In this document: piece by piece, positions 8,953 to 17,592 of the stretch
Layout of the letters: each line of letters starts with the position of its first letter
Numbering within the stretch: position 1 is the stretch's first letter
Made by a program: the position numbers and the translations under genes
NCBI GenBank assembly: GCA_013349405.1
Contig: DUZS01000019.1
Coordinates: 1 to 64,000, forward strand
Length of the DNA stretch: 64,000 bases
DNA from: Desulfuromonadales bacterium
GTDB lineage: Bacteria; Desulfobacterota; Desulfuromonadia; Geobacterales; Pseudopelobacteraceae
Reading direction: 5' to 3'
The notes under the pieces: generated by a model
What the model was told of the DNA's origin: nothing
Database searches by the model: none
What the model saw: the letters and a program-made list of their open reading frames with translations, nothing else

Positions 8953-9540
8953 ATGTCCTTCATCAACTATGCTTCTCGTGAGATAAATTGTAAAATTGTC
9001 TACTACGGCCCAGGTCTGTGCGGAAAGACGACAAATCTTCAATACGTTTATCAAAAGACCGCACCGGAAGCCAAAGGTAAGATGATCAGCCTGGCTACCG
9101 AGACCGAGAGAACCCTTTTTTTTGATTTCCTACCGCTTTCATTGGGAGAAATTCGAGGTTTCAAAACCCGTTTTCATCTGTATACGGTACCAGGACAGGT
9201 TTTTTACGATGCTTCAAGAAAGCTCATCCTAAAGGGCGTTGACGGCGTTGTGTTTGTTGCTGATTCACAGGAAGAACGGATAGACGCAAATATTGAATCG
9301 CTTGAAAATTTGAGAATAAATCTCAAGGAACAAGGATACGATCTTGACAAGCTGCCGTATATTATTCAATACAACAAGCGGGATTTGCCGGATGTTATGA
9401 CCATAGAAGATTTGCGTCGCGAACTGAATACCACCAATGTTCCGGAGTTTGAGGCATGCGCTACGACAGGTGAGGGCGTTTTTGAAACACTCAAGGCTGT
9501 AGCTAAGCTTATTCTGATTGACCTGAAAAGAGGGAAATAA
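8953..9540 (+). CDS. mglA: Ras-like polarity GTPase MglA
   Basis: 195-residue small GTPase. P-loop GPGLCGKT at 19-26; switch II carries TVPGQ (78-82) in place of the DxxG of Ras, with Thr78 as in Myxococcus MglA; the guanine-specificity NKRD is at 141-144. There is no lipid-anchor motif. It should cycle between GTP and GDP under control of the Roadblock protein encoded just upstream and recruit polar effectors. The ribosome binding site GGGGAAAG precedes the ATG. The next feature is a tRNA gene; no clear terminator was seen between them. Confidence 0.93.
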   Translation: MSFINYASREINCKIVYYGPGLCGKTTNLQYVYQKTAPEAKGKMISLATETERTLFFDFLPLSLGEIRGFKTRFHLYTVPGQVFYDASRKLILKGVDGVVFVADSQEERIDANIESLENLRINLKEQGYDLDKLPYIIQYNKRDLPDVMTIEDLRRELNTTNVPEFEACATTGEGVFETLKAVAKLILIDLKRGK

Positions 9541-9618
9541 GAGTATCTTTGGACTTGATTTATTTGGTGTAGCGTGGTAGGTATCAAGCCCGCTGTTTCT
9601 GAAGGTATCCACACATGC

Positions 9619-9711
9619 GGAGAGATGGCCGAGTAGGTCGAAGGCGCTCGCCTGCTAAGCGAGTATACTGGGAAACCGGTATCCAGGGTTCGAATCCCTG
9701 TCTCTCCGCCA
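9619..9711 (+). tRNA. tRNA-Ser(GCU)
   Basis: A 93-base class II tRNA. Acceptor arms GGAGAGA (9619-9625) and TCTCTCC (9701-9707) pair fully; the discriminator is G and CCA is encoded. The anticodon loop CTGCTAA gives GCU, which reads AGC/AGU. The long variable arm (TATACTGGGAAACCGGTA) and the GGTTCGAATCC T-loop fit tRNA-Ser. Between here and 9902 I see no gene. Confidence 0.97.
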
Positions 9712-9901
9712 CCTTTACACTGTTCCTCCGTCATCCTCGGGAACGGCTTATGAAATAGAACCCTGAAAATAACCTTTTGACGCGACGCTTACAGCAAAAA
9801 GAGGTTCCTGCCCCCTTACAGATTCCAGAAGACATTTGAGAGTGACACAGCCCAGAACTGCAGAATATATGTCTCTGCCTACCGAAAGTATCAGGCCGAA
9901 T

Positions 9902-11566
9902 TTACAGGCCAGTGATTTCTTTGTCTTTCGGGTATTCCACCATGATTCCGAATGAAAGAGCCTTTTTTTCTCCCGCCACCAGTGGCACACTCCACATCAC
10001 TGAACCATCCCCCTTGATCTCAGCAGGTTTGATTGACGGCTCTTCCAGCGTTACCCTGACCTCCTCATCGCCAGCAACCGGTAATTGGTCGCGTAAGGTA
10101 AGGATCAGCGGCACCTTGCGGAAGTTCTCCATCTCGATGCGATAGCGGAAGTTTACCCGGTTCTTGCCGAACAGCCCCGCTTCCTTATGTTGTTTCAGCT
10201 CCTCACGTGTTACCGTCACCTGATCATCGTTGCCGAAAAACAGGTCAAACTTTTCGCCAGCTGCTACTTTATTCAGGATGGAGCTCCCGGTATAACTGTT
10301 GCCAATAAATGTGTTGACCTTACCCGGCAGGAGCGTGTAGGGGGCGTTGTTTACGATCTCTGACTTGAGAAAAACTGCAGGGGAGAGCTTCGGCACAGCA
10401 AGGTACTCGATGTGGACCGGTACCTGCAGAGCCGCGACCATTGCGCTGTGCCGACTGCCGTCAGATGGGATGTCGATGGCATGGGGGATGTGAAAGGAGA
10501 CGGAAGACTGTTCGTCACGTATCTGTGCGACAGCAATTTGTGCATCTGTCTCTTCAGCTTGTGCCGCCTCGTTCAGGACGCCATAATCCATGCGGCTCCG
10601 AACCGTTTTTTCTCGGAAGGCCGGTGCAGGTGCGCTGGCAACAGGGAGCGCGGCCATTATCGGCAGGGGGTGATAGAGCGAAATGTACCATGGCCTCAGC
10701 TCCGGAGGCGCACTGCCTATGGCCGGGCGGGCGGTGGAAAGGGTAAGGTCGATGTTACGCCACTCTTCACCGGTCTGCTGACGGATCATGGCATGAAATG
10801 CCAAATCGGCACTTTTACTGTCCGGGGCCAGGCGGACATCGTAGGCCGGCTCCCAGCTTGCGCGGGGTAACATTGCTGCCAGTTCAAGAGTCAGGTTGCC
10901 GGCGCGGGTACACTCAACAGCAACTTCGACAGTTTTTACCTCTTTACGACCCGAGCCGGCCGTTTCATGCAACTGGCGGCGCAGGGCATCAATCTTGTCT
11001 TTGATTGTGCTTTTGTCAAAATCGATTTCACGGTTTAGCTCTTCGGCGTTGGCTATCCCTGTGCCGACAAAGGTGGCGGCGTCCTGCAACTCGGCTGAAG
11101 TCGGTCGACCAATGCCCAACTCTTTGGATATTCGATCTCCCCAGGCGACGCGGATCGATTCAAGAAAGTTTTTTTGCGCCGTGATACCGGCCTTTTTAGC
11201 GTCCAGTCCGGCGGCACGTTTCTCCAGAGTCCTGATATCAATCAGTAACTCCTGCGCCTGTTTCTCGCCGCTCTGCTCCAGAAATTGTCGCCTGACTTCA
11301 AGTCCCGTTATGGTTGTAACGGCGGAGCCTTTGCCATTCACGCGGACTGAATCGTCGAGCAGCAACGTCGGCAGGGAGTCAAAGGCAATCAGGTAACTGC
11401 CCGGTGTAAGGGTTAGAGTTGCATTACGGGTCGTGAGCGCCCGGTCGGGGTAGATGGTAACGGCCGTTATGCGGGATGGAGCAGGAATACGGTGGGGGTC
11501 GGCTGGAAATACGATTACAGGAGTCAGGACCAAAATCAGTAACAGAAAAAAGGAGAGGCCTTTCAT
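9902..11566 (-). CDS. DUF4139/DUF4140 (MuiA-type) secreted protein
   Basis: 554 residues with a signal peptide (hydrophobic 4-20, cleavage near FPA). The N-terminal domain (VTIYPDRALTTRNATLTL) matches DUF4140, a predicted coiled-coil hairpin covers about 90-200, and the C-terminal half is a DUF4139 beta domain (FRYRIEMENFRKVPL). This is the architecture named after the mucoidy inhibitor MuiA. Its biochemical role is unknown; it is probably periplasmic or surface located. It is the last gene of the minus-strand run, 20 bases after the RRM gene. Confidence 0.8.
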   Translation of the reverse strand: MKGLSFFLLLILVLTPVIVFPADPHRIPAPSRITAVTIYPDRALTTRNATLTLTPGSYLIAFDSLPTLLLDDSVRVNGKGSAVTTITGLEVRRQFLEQSGEKQAQELLIDIRTLEKRAAGLDAKKAGITAQKNFLESIRVAWGDRISKELGIGRPTSAELQDAATFVGTGIANAEELNREIDFDKSTIKDKIDALRRQLHETAGSGRKEVKTVEVAVECTRAGNLTLELAAMLPRASWEPAYDVRLAPDSKSADLAFHAMIRQQTGEEWRNIDLTLSTARPAIGSAPPELRPWYISLYHPLPIMAALPVASAPAPAFREKTVRSRMDYGVLNEAAQAEETDAQIAVAQIRDEQSSVSFHIPHAIDIPSDGSRHSAMVAALQVPVHIEYLAVPKLSPAVFLKSEIVNNAPYTLLPGKVNTFIGNSYTGSSILNKVAAGEKFDLFFGNDDQVTVTREELKQHKEAGLFGKNRVNFRYRIEMENFRKVPLILTLRDQLPVAGDEEVRVTLEEPSIKPAEIKGDGSVMWSVPLVAGEKKALSFGIMVEYPKDKEITGL

Positions 11567-11586
11567 TGTGTGCTCCTTGGGGATGA

Positions 11587-12201
11587 TTATCCGCGCCCCT
11601 TAGATGGTGGTCGTGGGCTGCTACTCTGGCGCTTGCCTGCGGGCGGGCGTCCCGGACTATTGGCGGCGGATGCGGGACGACCACCGGCAACAGCGTCTTT
11701 GGTCGCTTTGGGGCGGAATTTTCTAACCGCGTCTTTTGCAGCGGAAGAACGACCGGTTTTGGTGGCCTCTTTCACCGCAGGGCGGGCGCTTTTGGCAGGT
11801 TTTGCCGCAGCATTCCGCGTACTCCCTGCGCCGCTTTCAGTTGCCGCCGGGCGTGCCGCTGCCGGACGCGCTGCTGCCGGACGAGCAGCAGAGGCAGGGC
11901 GCGCTCCAGTTTTAGGCGTCCGCTTCACGAACGGTGTCTTCGCCGGACGATCTTTCTGTGGCTTGGCGATGCTGACGACAATGCAGCGGTCAATCAGATA
12001 GGTGCCGTCGAGGGTTTCCACCACTTCATTCAGATTTACTTCAGAGAGCATCCGCACATAGCCGCAGCGCTTGAACTCGCCGGTCTGCTCATCCACGATC
12101 AGGTGGACCGAGGTAACAACCCCCATAATCTCAAAAAGTTTGCGGAGATCTTCCTCAGTTGCCTGTTCCGATATATGTCCAACATAGAGCTCTTTTGCCA
12201 T
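11587..12201 (-). CDS. RRM RNA-binding protein with basic low-complexity tail
   Basis: 204 residues. Residues 1-80 form one RNA-recognition motif: RNP2 is LYVGHI, and the RNP1 region is KRCGYVRM. The remaining 120 residues are Lys/Arg/Ala/Pro-rich, with back-to-back ARPAA units and repeated KTGR/KPAK stretches, so probably disordered and nucleic-acid binding. The start at 12201 is chosen because AAGGA lies at proper distance and a longer reading would run into the SDR gene. Bacterial single-RRM proteins of this kind are often linked to cold or stress adaptation, but targets are unknown. The Ala/Arg repeat is likely unstable in length between strains. Confidence 0.85.
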   Translation of the reverse strand: MAKELYVGHISEQATEEDLRKLFEIMGVVTSVHLIVDEQTGEFKRCGYVRMLSEVNLNEVVETLDGTYLIDRCIVVSIAKPQKDRPAKTPFVKRTPKTGARPASAARPAAARPAAARPAATESGAGSTRNAAAKPAKSARPAVKEATKTGRSSAAKDAVRKFRPKATKDAVAGGRPASAANSPGRPPAGKRQSSSPRPPSKGRG

Positions 12202-12223
12202 CGTATTGTTCCTTGCGTACTCT

Positions 12224-12988
12224 TTATTTCGCTTCCCGGTGAATGGCGAACGGCCCCCAGGATTGATCAATCGACATCAGTTCCAGGGTATTGACATTGA
12301 CATGCGCCGGCTGACTGGTAATCCAGCGCACTGTTTCGGCAATATCCTCTGCGGTGAGCGGCTCGGTGCCTTGGTAGACACTGGCAGCTTTTTCTTCGTT
12401 ACCCTTGAAACGAACTTTGGAAAATTCTGTTTCCGCCATGCCGGGCTGAATACAGGAGACCCGTACCCGTGTGCCGAGCAGATCACAGCGCAAGTTGCGG
12501 GAAAACTGGGTGACAAAGGCTTTGGTGCCGCCATAGACGTTGCCGCCCGGATAGGGCCAGTCGCTGGCGGTCGAGCTGATATTGACAATGTGGCCAGAGT
12601 TACGGGCCACCATGCCGGGCAGCACGAAACGGGTGCAGTACATCAACCCCTTGATGTTGGTATCAACCATGGTGTCCCAGTCATCGGGATCCACCAGATG
12701 CGCCGGCTCCAGCCCCAGGGCGAGTCCGGCATTGTTGAGCAGAATGTCGATGTCACGAAAACGCTGCGGCAGATGTTCAACTGCTCCCTGCACCGCTTCG
12801 CGATCACGGACGTCGAGGGGGATTATATGCACTTCAGCGTCTGCCGCCAACTCTTCCTGGAGTTTCAGAAGCGGATCAATACGCCGGGCGGTCAGAATCA
12901 GCCGGTTACCCCCGTTGGCAAACATCCGGGCAGAGGCGGCGCCGAATCCGGCTGATGCTCCGGTAATAAATATTGTTTTTCCACTCAT
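12224..12988 (-). CDS. short-chain dehydrogenase/reductase (YdfG-like)
   Basis: 254-residue classical SDR. The cofactor loop TGASAGFG is at the N-terminus, NNAG in the middle, then a catalytic Ser in ISSTAS and YGGTK with the catalytic Tyr and Lys. Length and the ILTARR motif after the second strand resemble YdfG/serine 3-dehydrogenase-type enzymes that use NADP to oxidise 3-hydroxy acids; the substrate here is not proven. It overlaps the end of the pseudouridine synthase gene by 4 bases (ATGA), so the two are probably translated together. Confidence 0.85.
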   Translation of the reverse strand: MSGKTIFITGASAGFGAASARMFANGGNRLILTARRIDPLLKLQEELAADAEVHIIPLDVRDREAVQGAVEHLPQRFRDIDILLNNAGLALGLEPAHLVDPDDWDTMVDTNIKGLMYCTRFVLPGMVARNSGHIVNISSTASDWPYPGGNVYGGTKAFVTQFSRNLRCDLLGTRVRVSCIQPGMAETEFSKVRFKGNEEKAASVYQGTEPLTAEDIAETVRWITSQPAHVNVNTLELMSIDQSWGPFAIHREAK

Positions 12989-13878
12989 ACGTCCTCCCGT
13001 TGCGTCAACTGGTATATTGTTTCCAACATTATGTCACAACTGATCCCGCGTTGCTCGCAGAGATTCAACAGTTCATCCGGGAGCGGAGCGCAGACGGTCA
13101 ACACGCCTGATTCGGACAAGGTCAGCGACGTCCGCAATGAGTGCAGGGCAAAGCCTGCTAACGCCGGCAGATCGCCGCCGCCATAACGTTTGTCACCTAT
13201 AACCGGATGACCGGTTGCAGCGAGATGGCGGCGGATCTGGTGCATCCGGCCACTGATCGGGGTCACCGCCAGCAGTGCACAGTTCTCGCCGGCCAGCAGG
13301 GAGTGGTAGCGGGTCTCGGACTCTTTTTCGTCGAGCGGTTCGGTGATGACGCCACGCCCTTCGGGAGTTCCCCATACCAGTGCCAGATAGAGCTTGTCAA
13401 GGCCGGTCTCTTTCACCTGACGACCGTAGATACCGGCGGAACTGGAGCTTTTAGCCAGAATCACCGCTCCGGAGGTGCCGCGATCGAGGCGGTTCACCGG
13501 ATAGAGCTTACAGGGGGTAGTGCGCTCGATCATGTAGCTCTGGCCGACGTCCACCAGATTCTCTTCACATTCCGCGGTGCGGTGCATCGGCAGGCCGGCC
13601 GGTTTGTTGGCAATCAGAATCAGGCCGTCTTCATAGAGAATGTCCAGAACCGGACGGGTGGAGGTGATATAGCCGGTTGTAGTGCCGCTTTCCTTGAGGG
13701 TCACTGAGTCGTGATACGCAAGCAGAGAGTCGGGAGCGACTATCGACCCATTACACCGTGCCGCTCCGCTTTTTATCAGTTTACGGGCATAACCGAATGG
13801 TGAAGTCGGCATGAGGGTGCGCAGGTAACTTTCCACACGGCGGCAGTGGTCCAGGTGGGTAATAGTGTAGGAGAGCAT
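12985..13878 (-). CDS. RluA-family pseudouridine synthase
   Basis: 297 residues. An N-terminal S4-like segment (about 13-65, with RKLIKSGAARCNG) is followed by the catalytic domain. The catalytic block reads VNRLDRGTSGAVIL, with Asp132 as the nucleophile; Asn129 replaces the more common His. The GRMHQIRRHLAATGHPV block near 220 also fits RluA/RluD/TruC. It isomerises uridine in rRNA or tRNA, but which site cannot be assigned. It lies between DUF1385 (9-base gap) and the SDR gene. Confidence 0.86.
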   Translation of the reverse strand: MLSYTITHLDHCRRVESYLRTLMPTSPFGYARKLIKSGAARCNGSIVAPDSLLAYHDSVTLKESGTTTGYITSTRPVLDILYEDGLILIANKPAGLPMHRTAECEENLVDVGQSYMIERTTPCKLYPVNRLDRGTSGAVILAKSSSSAGIYGRQVKETGLDKLYLALVWGTPEGRGVITEPLDEKESETRYHSLLAGENCALLAVTPISGRMHQIRRHLAATGHPVIGDKRYGGGDLPALAGFALHSLRTSLTLSESGVLTVCAPLPDELLNLCEQRGISCDIMLETIYQLTQREDV

Positions 13879-13887
13879 AACAGTTTG

Positions 13888-14835
13888 TTACACCACCAAC
13901 CGGTCGTCCTTGAATCCGGCATTCACTTCCAACGCTTCGTTCATGGCACGAATGGCGACTTCAAGCTGGCTGTCATCAGGCTCGCGAGTGGTCAGGCGCT
14001 GCAGTGCGAGGCCGGGGGTAATTATCATCTTAACGAGTGGATGGTTGTCATGCGTGGCGCTCCATTTGAGAAATTCATAGGAGATGCCGGCGATCATCGG
14101 CAGCAGCACGATGCGTGAACCGGCTTTGAGATAAAACGGCCAGAGCTTGGGGATCAGAGAGAAGACAGCGATGCTGACCAGCATGACGATCAGCAGAAAG
14201 CTTGTGCCGCAGCGAGGGTGGAGGCGGCTGTAACGGCGCACGTTCTCAACGGACAGCTCATCACCCGCCTCGAAGGCAAAAATCGATTTATGTTCGGCTC
14301 CGTGGTACTGAAAAACCCGCTGAATATCTTCCATCCGCGAAATAGCCCAGATGTAGAGCAGAAAAACAACGACCCGGATAACACCGTCCACCAGATTAAA
14401 GACAATATTATTATCGCCGATAACCGGCGTCAGCATTTTTGTCAGATAGAGGGGAAAGAGGAAAAACAGACAGATGCCAAAACCGAAGGCGATTGCCATG
14501 GTGCCGGCCATCGCCCATGAAGAGAGATCACTCCCCCCCTCTTTGCCGCTCTTTTTACTCTTTGCGCTCTCTTGTTCTTTTTCATCTTCAGTCATCGCTT
14601 CGGTGGCAGAAAAATTGAGCGCCTTGATGCCGATGATAAGGGAGGTAAAAAGAGCCACAGCACCGCGGATAACCGGCAGCTTGACAATCGGAAAACGCTC
14701 GGAGAGCGGCACAACCAGCTCTTTTTTTACAACGATTTCTCCGTCAGCCCGGCGCACTGCAATGGCCACCGAGCGGGGCGCACGCATCATTACCCCTTCA
14801 ATTACTGCCTGGCCGCCGACGTATATCTTACTCAT
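13888..14835 (-). CDS. DUF1385 membrane protein
   Basis: 315-residue inner-membrane protein opening with the family signature GGQAVIEGVMMRAP, followed by membrane segments near 70-90, 105-130, 145-165 and 210-245. YHGAEHKSIFAFEAG and HPRCGTSFLL in the middle are also typical of DUF1385 (YqhQ). Function is unknown. The family is often found beside rpmE and prfA, and here it follows rho-rpmE-thyX. About 30 extra charged residues (EDEKEQESAKSKKSGKEG) sit in a cytoplasmic loop. Confidence 0.85.
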   Translation of the reverse strand: MSKIYVGGQAVIEGVMMRAPRSVAIAVRRADGEIVVKKELVVPLSERFPIVKLPVIRGAVALFTSLIIGIKALNFSATEAMTEDEKEQESAKSKKSGKEGGSDLSSWAMAGTMAIAFGFGICLFFLFPLYLTKMLTPVIGDNNIVFNLVDGVIRVVVFLLYIWAISRMEDIQRVFQYHGAEHKSIFAFEAGDELSVENVRRYSRLHPRCGTSFLLIVMLVSIAVFSLIPKLWPFYLKAGSRIVLLPMIAGISYEFLKWSATHDNHPLVKMIITPGLALQRLTTREPDDSQLEVAIRAMNEALEVNAGFKDDRLVV

Positions 14836-14876
14836 GACACCTCAAATTCCAATCCCAGATCGGAATAAACATGTAG

Positions 14877-15569
14877 TTATTCCAGGCTCTTATAAAACTC
14901 CCGCACTTCGTCCATCTGCCCGCAGCACATCTTTCCTTCCGGACAAGGCCCCCCAACACAGCCGGGTCCGGCCTGGCGGAAAATAATGGGCGCGATTCTT
15001 TTTACCAGTCGTAATATCTCGACACTCATTTCGCGTATTTCCCACTGAGCCCGCTGGCAGCAGCGCAGAGAAAAAAAGTGTAACAGCTCACGGGCATTCA
15101 TGGTCATGATGATTTTTGTTTCAGTGGCGTTGGGCAGAATATAGCGGGCATCTTCCGCCGGAATACCCATTTCGATCAGCTGCGCGTACGCCTTGTGGAA
15201 GGTCTCGGACATAAAAACGAAAATCTTCCGCGCTTCAGGATTCTCGGCAATGGTGTCCGGCATGATGGAGGTGAATTCCTCCCCCTGCGGCACATACCGC
15301 TGGGACTGCTGGGAAAAAGAGGCGATTCTATGCCGAACCATCTGATGAGTGGTTACGCGTGAGATCCCCTCAATGCCGAACGTGAAAGAGGCGTGCTCAA
15401 GTACCGAGTGGTGCCCGAGTGACATGATTTTATCAAGAAAAGACTCAATATCTGAAGTCGCCATCTTTTCCCGCAATTTATCAATTGAGGTCGGCGAGTA
15501 ACAGAGACGGGCAGCAAACGCTACCGTGAGTTCAGGATTTGGTGTGTGTTCGATCAGAGTGACATTCAT
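14877..15569 (-). CDS. thyX: FAD-dependent thymidylate synthase
   Basis: 230 residues with the ThyX signature RHRIASFSQQSQR at 79-91, the RHR-x7-S-x-R pattern that binds FAD and dUMP. ThyX makes dTMP from dUMP using methylene-tetrahydrofolate and a reduced flavin. The C-terminus carries Cys pairs (GCVGGPCPEGKMCCGQ), which is unusual for ThyX and could bind metal or a cluster. The start at 15569 has GGAGGG five bases before it; an in-frame GTG at 15581 lies upstream of that site and is rejected. A 60-base hairpin-forming leader precedes it. Confidence 0.93.
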   Translation of the reverse strand: MNVTLIEHTPNPELTVAFAARLCYSPTSIDKLREKMATSDIESFLDKIMSLGHHSVLEHASFTFGIEGISRVTTHQMVRHRIASFSQQSQRYVPQGEEFTSIMPDTIAENPEARKIFVFMSETFHKAYAQLIEMGIPAEDARYILPNATETKIIMTMNARELLHFFSLRCCQRAQWEIREMSVEILRLVKRIAPIIFRQAGPGCVGGPCPEGKMCCGQMDEVREFYKSLE

Positions 15570-15589
15570 GGTGCCCTCCACGAGACATG

Positions 15590-15649
15590 CTCAGGGGTAG
15601 GTATAGAAACTCCTGCATGCTCTCAATGAGTAGTGGCTGCACCCCTGAG
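15590..15649 (-). other. structured leader upstream of thyX (candidate cis-regulatory RNA)
   Basis: Read on the minus strand, CTCAGGGGT and ACCCCTGAG close a perfect 9-bp stem around about 42 bases that hold a smaller possible ACTC/GAGT pairing. It lies after the rpmE terminator and before the thyX ribosome binding site. There is no T run after it, so it is not a standard terminator. It does not match a riboswitch consensus I know. Confidence 0.45.
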
Positions 15650-15677
15650 GCCGAAACGGGATTAGGGGAAGCAGGAG

Positions 15678-15713
15678 AAAAAAAAGGGGTTTTGCCTCAC
15701 GACAAAGCCCCTC
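15678..15713 (-). terminator. rpmE terminator
   Basis: On the minus strand GGGGCTTTG pairs with CAAAACCCC (one mismatch) across an 8-base loop and is followed by a run of eight T. It lies 24 bases after the rpmE stop codon and separates rpmE from the thyX leader. Confidence 0.85.
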
Positions 15714-15736
15714 TCAAAAGTTCACAGGACAATCTG

Positions 15737-15937
15737 TCACGCCTGACCGTAACGCTTTTTGAAGCGCTCAACACGTCCTGCCGTGTCAATCAGTTTCTGC
15801 TTGCCGGTGTAGAACGGGTGGCAGGCTGCACAGATCTCTGTGTTGATCTCTTTTTTGGTAGAACGTGTCTGGAATGTATTACCGCACAGGCACTTAACGG
15901 TAATCTCGGAATAATCTGGGTGAATTCCTTCTTTCAT
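15737..15937 (-). CDS. rpmE: 50S ribosomal protein L31
   Basis: 66 residues, the usual length of zinc-binding (C+) bacterial L31. The start MKEGIHPDY and the cysteines C16, C18, C36 and C39 (KCLCGN and CAACHPF) are all present, so it should bind zinc. It occupies the inter-subunit region of the ribosome. It sits between rho and thyX with its own promoter candidate and its own terminator. Confidence 0.97.
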   Translation of the reverse strand: MKEGIHPDYSEITVKCLCGNTFQTRSTKKEINTEICAACHPFYTGKQKLIDTAGRVERFKKRYGQA

Positions 15938-15998
15938 CTTTTCCTCCCTCAGTAGTGCTTTACGACGTAACGTAATCAGCTATAAAAAGTAAAGTGGC

Positions 15999-16027
15999 AT
16001 CGTAGCCAGTTTGAAATAATTTTGCAA
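15999..16027 (-). promoter_or_regulatory. candidate sigma-70 promoter for rpmE
   Basis: On the minus strand TTGCAA (16027-16022), 17 bases and TACGAT (16004-15999) match four of six bases each at ideal spacing. This gives a leader of about 55 bases to rpmE, whose ATG follows GAGGGAGGAAAAG. Confidence 0.5.
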
Positions 16028-16040
16028 GAACTTTATTTTA

Positions 16041-17288
16041 TCATTTGGACATAGAATCAAGAAAAGCCTGATTTGTCTTGGCTTCAGAAAGTTTGTCGAG
16101 GAGGAACTCCATGCTGTCGACGACATTCATCGGGTGGATAACTTTACGCAGAATCCAGATCCGGTTCAGCGCAGCTTTTTCGATCAGCAGCTCTTCTTTA
16201 CGGGTCCCCGACTTGTTGATATCAATGGCCGGGAAGGTACGTTTCTCAACCAGTTTCCGGTCAAGGTGCAGTTCCATATTGCCGGTACCCTTGAATTCTT
16301 CAAAAATAACATCATCCATTTTACTGCCGGTGTCTACCAGGGCGGTGGCGATAATCGTCAGTGAGCCACCCTCTTCGATGTTACGAGCTGCGCCAAAGAA
16401 ACGTTTCGGCTTCTGGAGGGCATTGGCATCGACACCGCCGGTCAGAATCTTGCCTGATGGAGGTAATACCGTATTGTATGCCCGCGCAAGGCGGGTTATC
16501 GAGTCCAGCAGGATAACGACATCCTTTTTATGTTCCACAAGTCTTTTGGCTTTTTCTATGACCATCTCGGCAACCTGAACATGACGTGTCGCTGGTTCGT
16601 CAAAGGTGGAGGACACAACTTCGCCCCTAACCGAGCGCTGCATGTCGGTAACCTCTTCCGGTCGCTCGTCGATCAACAGGACGATCAGGTAGACTTCCGG
16701 GTGATTGGCAGCTATGGAGTTGGCAATGTTCTGTATCAATACGGTCTTGCCGGTGCGGGGGGGGGCAACAATCAGGCCGCGCTGCCCTTTTCCGATCGGG
16801 GCAACCAGCTCGATGATGCGCATCGGCATGTTTTCCGGCGTTGTTTCGAGGGTGAGCTTTTCCTGCGGATACAGCGGTGTCAGGTTATCAAAAAGGATTT
16901 TGTCGCGGGCGATTTCCGGTGCTTCATGGTTAACCGACTCAACCTTGAGCAGAGCAAAATAACGCTCACCCTCTTTTGGCGGCCTGATCTGACCGGAGAC
17001 GGTGTCCCCGGTGCGCAGATTAAAGCGCCTGATCTGGCTGGGAGAGACGTAGATGTCGTCAGGGCCGGGCAGATAATTGTAATCGGTCGCTCGCAGAAAG
17101 CCGAAGCCGTCCTGCAATGTTTCCAGAACTCCCTCACCAAAGATGGAACCATTCTGCTCGGTCTGCGCATTCAGAATTGCAAAGATCAGATCCTGCTTAC
17201 GAAGGCTCGAAGCCCCCTCAATGTTGAGATCCCGCGCAATAGTGTTGAGGTCACTGATCTTCTTGCCTTTAAGCTCTTGTAAATTCAT
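16041..17288 (-). CDS. rho: transcription termination factor Rho
   Basis: 415 residues, a standard Rho without the long insert seen in some actinobacteria. The N-terminal helix bundle ([15 protein letters not shown]) is followed by the cold-shock RNA-binding domain with GFGFLR (61-66) and [10 protein letters not shown]. The Walker A block APPRTGKT is at 175-182, then [12 protein letters not shown] and the Q/R-loop regions. The hexamer loads on C-rich nascent RNA and stops transcription using ATP. Its leader of about 220 bases is long, consistent with the autoregulation known for rho in other bacteria. Confidence 0.97.
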   Translation of the reverse strand: MNLQELKGKKISDLNTIARDLNIEGASSLRKQDLIFAILNAQTEQNGSIFGEGVLETLQDGFGFLRATDYNYLPGPDDIYVSPSQIRRFNLRTGDTVSGQIRPPKEGERYFALLKVESVNHEAPEIARDKILFDNLTPLYPQEKLTLETTPENMPMRIIELVAPIGKGQRGLIVAPPRTGKTVLIQNIANSIAANHPEVYLIVLLIDERPEEVTDMQRSVRGEVVSSTFDEPATRHVQVAEMVIEKAKRLVEHKKDVVILLDSITRLARAYNTVLPPSGKILTGGVDANALQKPKRFFGAARNIEEGGSLTIIATALVDTGSKMDDVIFEEFKGTGNMELHLDRKLVEKRTFPAIDINKSGTRKEELLIEKAALNRIWILRKVIHPMNVVDSMEFLLDKLSEAKTNQAFLDSMSK

Positions 17289-17513
17289 CTGTTCTCCTGC
17301 GAAAAGTTACTCTTGTAGTGAATGGGGCTGTACATTATCGGACGAAGGTTCCGGGTAAGAACATGTGCGGCTGAACTATGAATAGGTGATGTCGAGGTTT
17401 CATGCGTAATAGCAGATATACGGTTTTTCCAGAAGGATTTGCTTCGTCTCTTAGTGTGAAGTTGTCTTGGGATTCAATTCTGGATGCCAGGATGCTTAAT
17501 CTGAGGTGCAGTG

Positions 17514-17543
17514 ACGTTACCCTTTATTTTCCGGGCTTGTCAA
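17514..17543 (-). promoter_or_regulatory. candidate rho promoter
   Basis: A perfect TTGACA lies at 17543-17538 on the minus strand, then 18 bases and TAACGT (3 of 6). The -10 is weak. The 304 bases between tcdA and rho (17289-17592) hold this signal, a leader of roughly 220 bases and no open gene. Confidence 0.4.
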
Positions 17544-17592
17544 CAAAAAAGAACACACACTACCGGTAAATTTGTTTTTTTTCTGCTCATCA

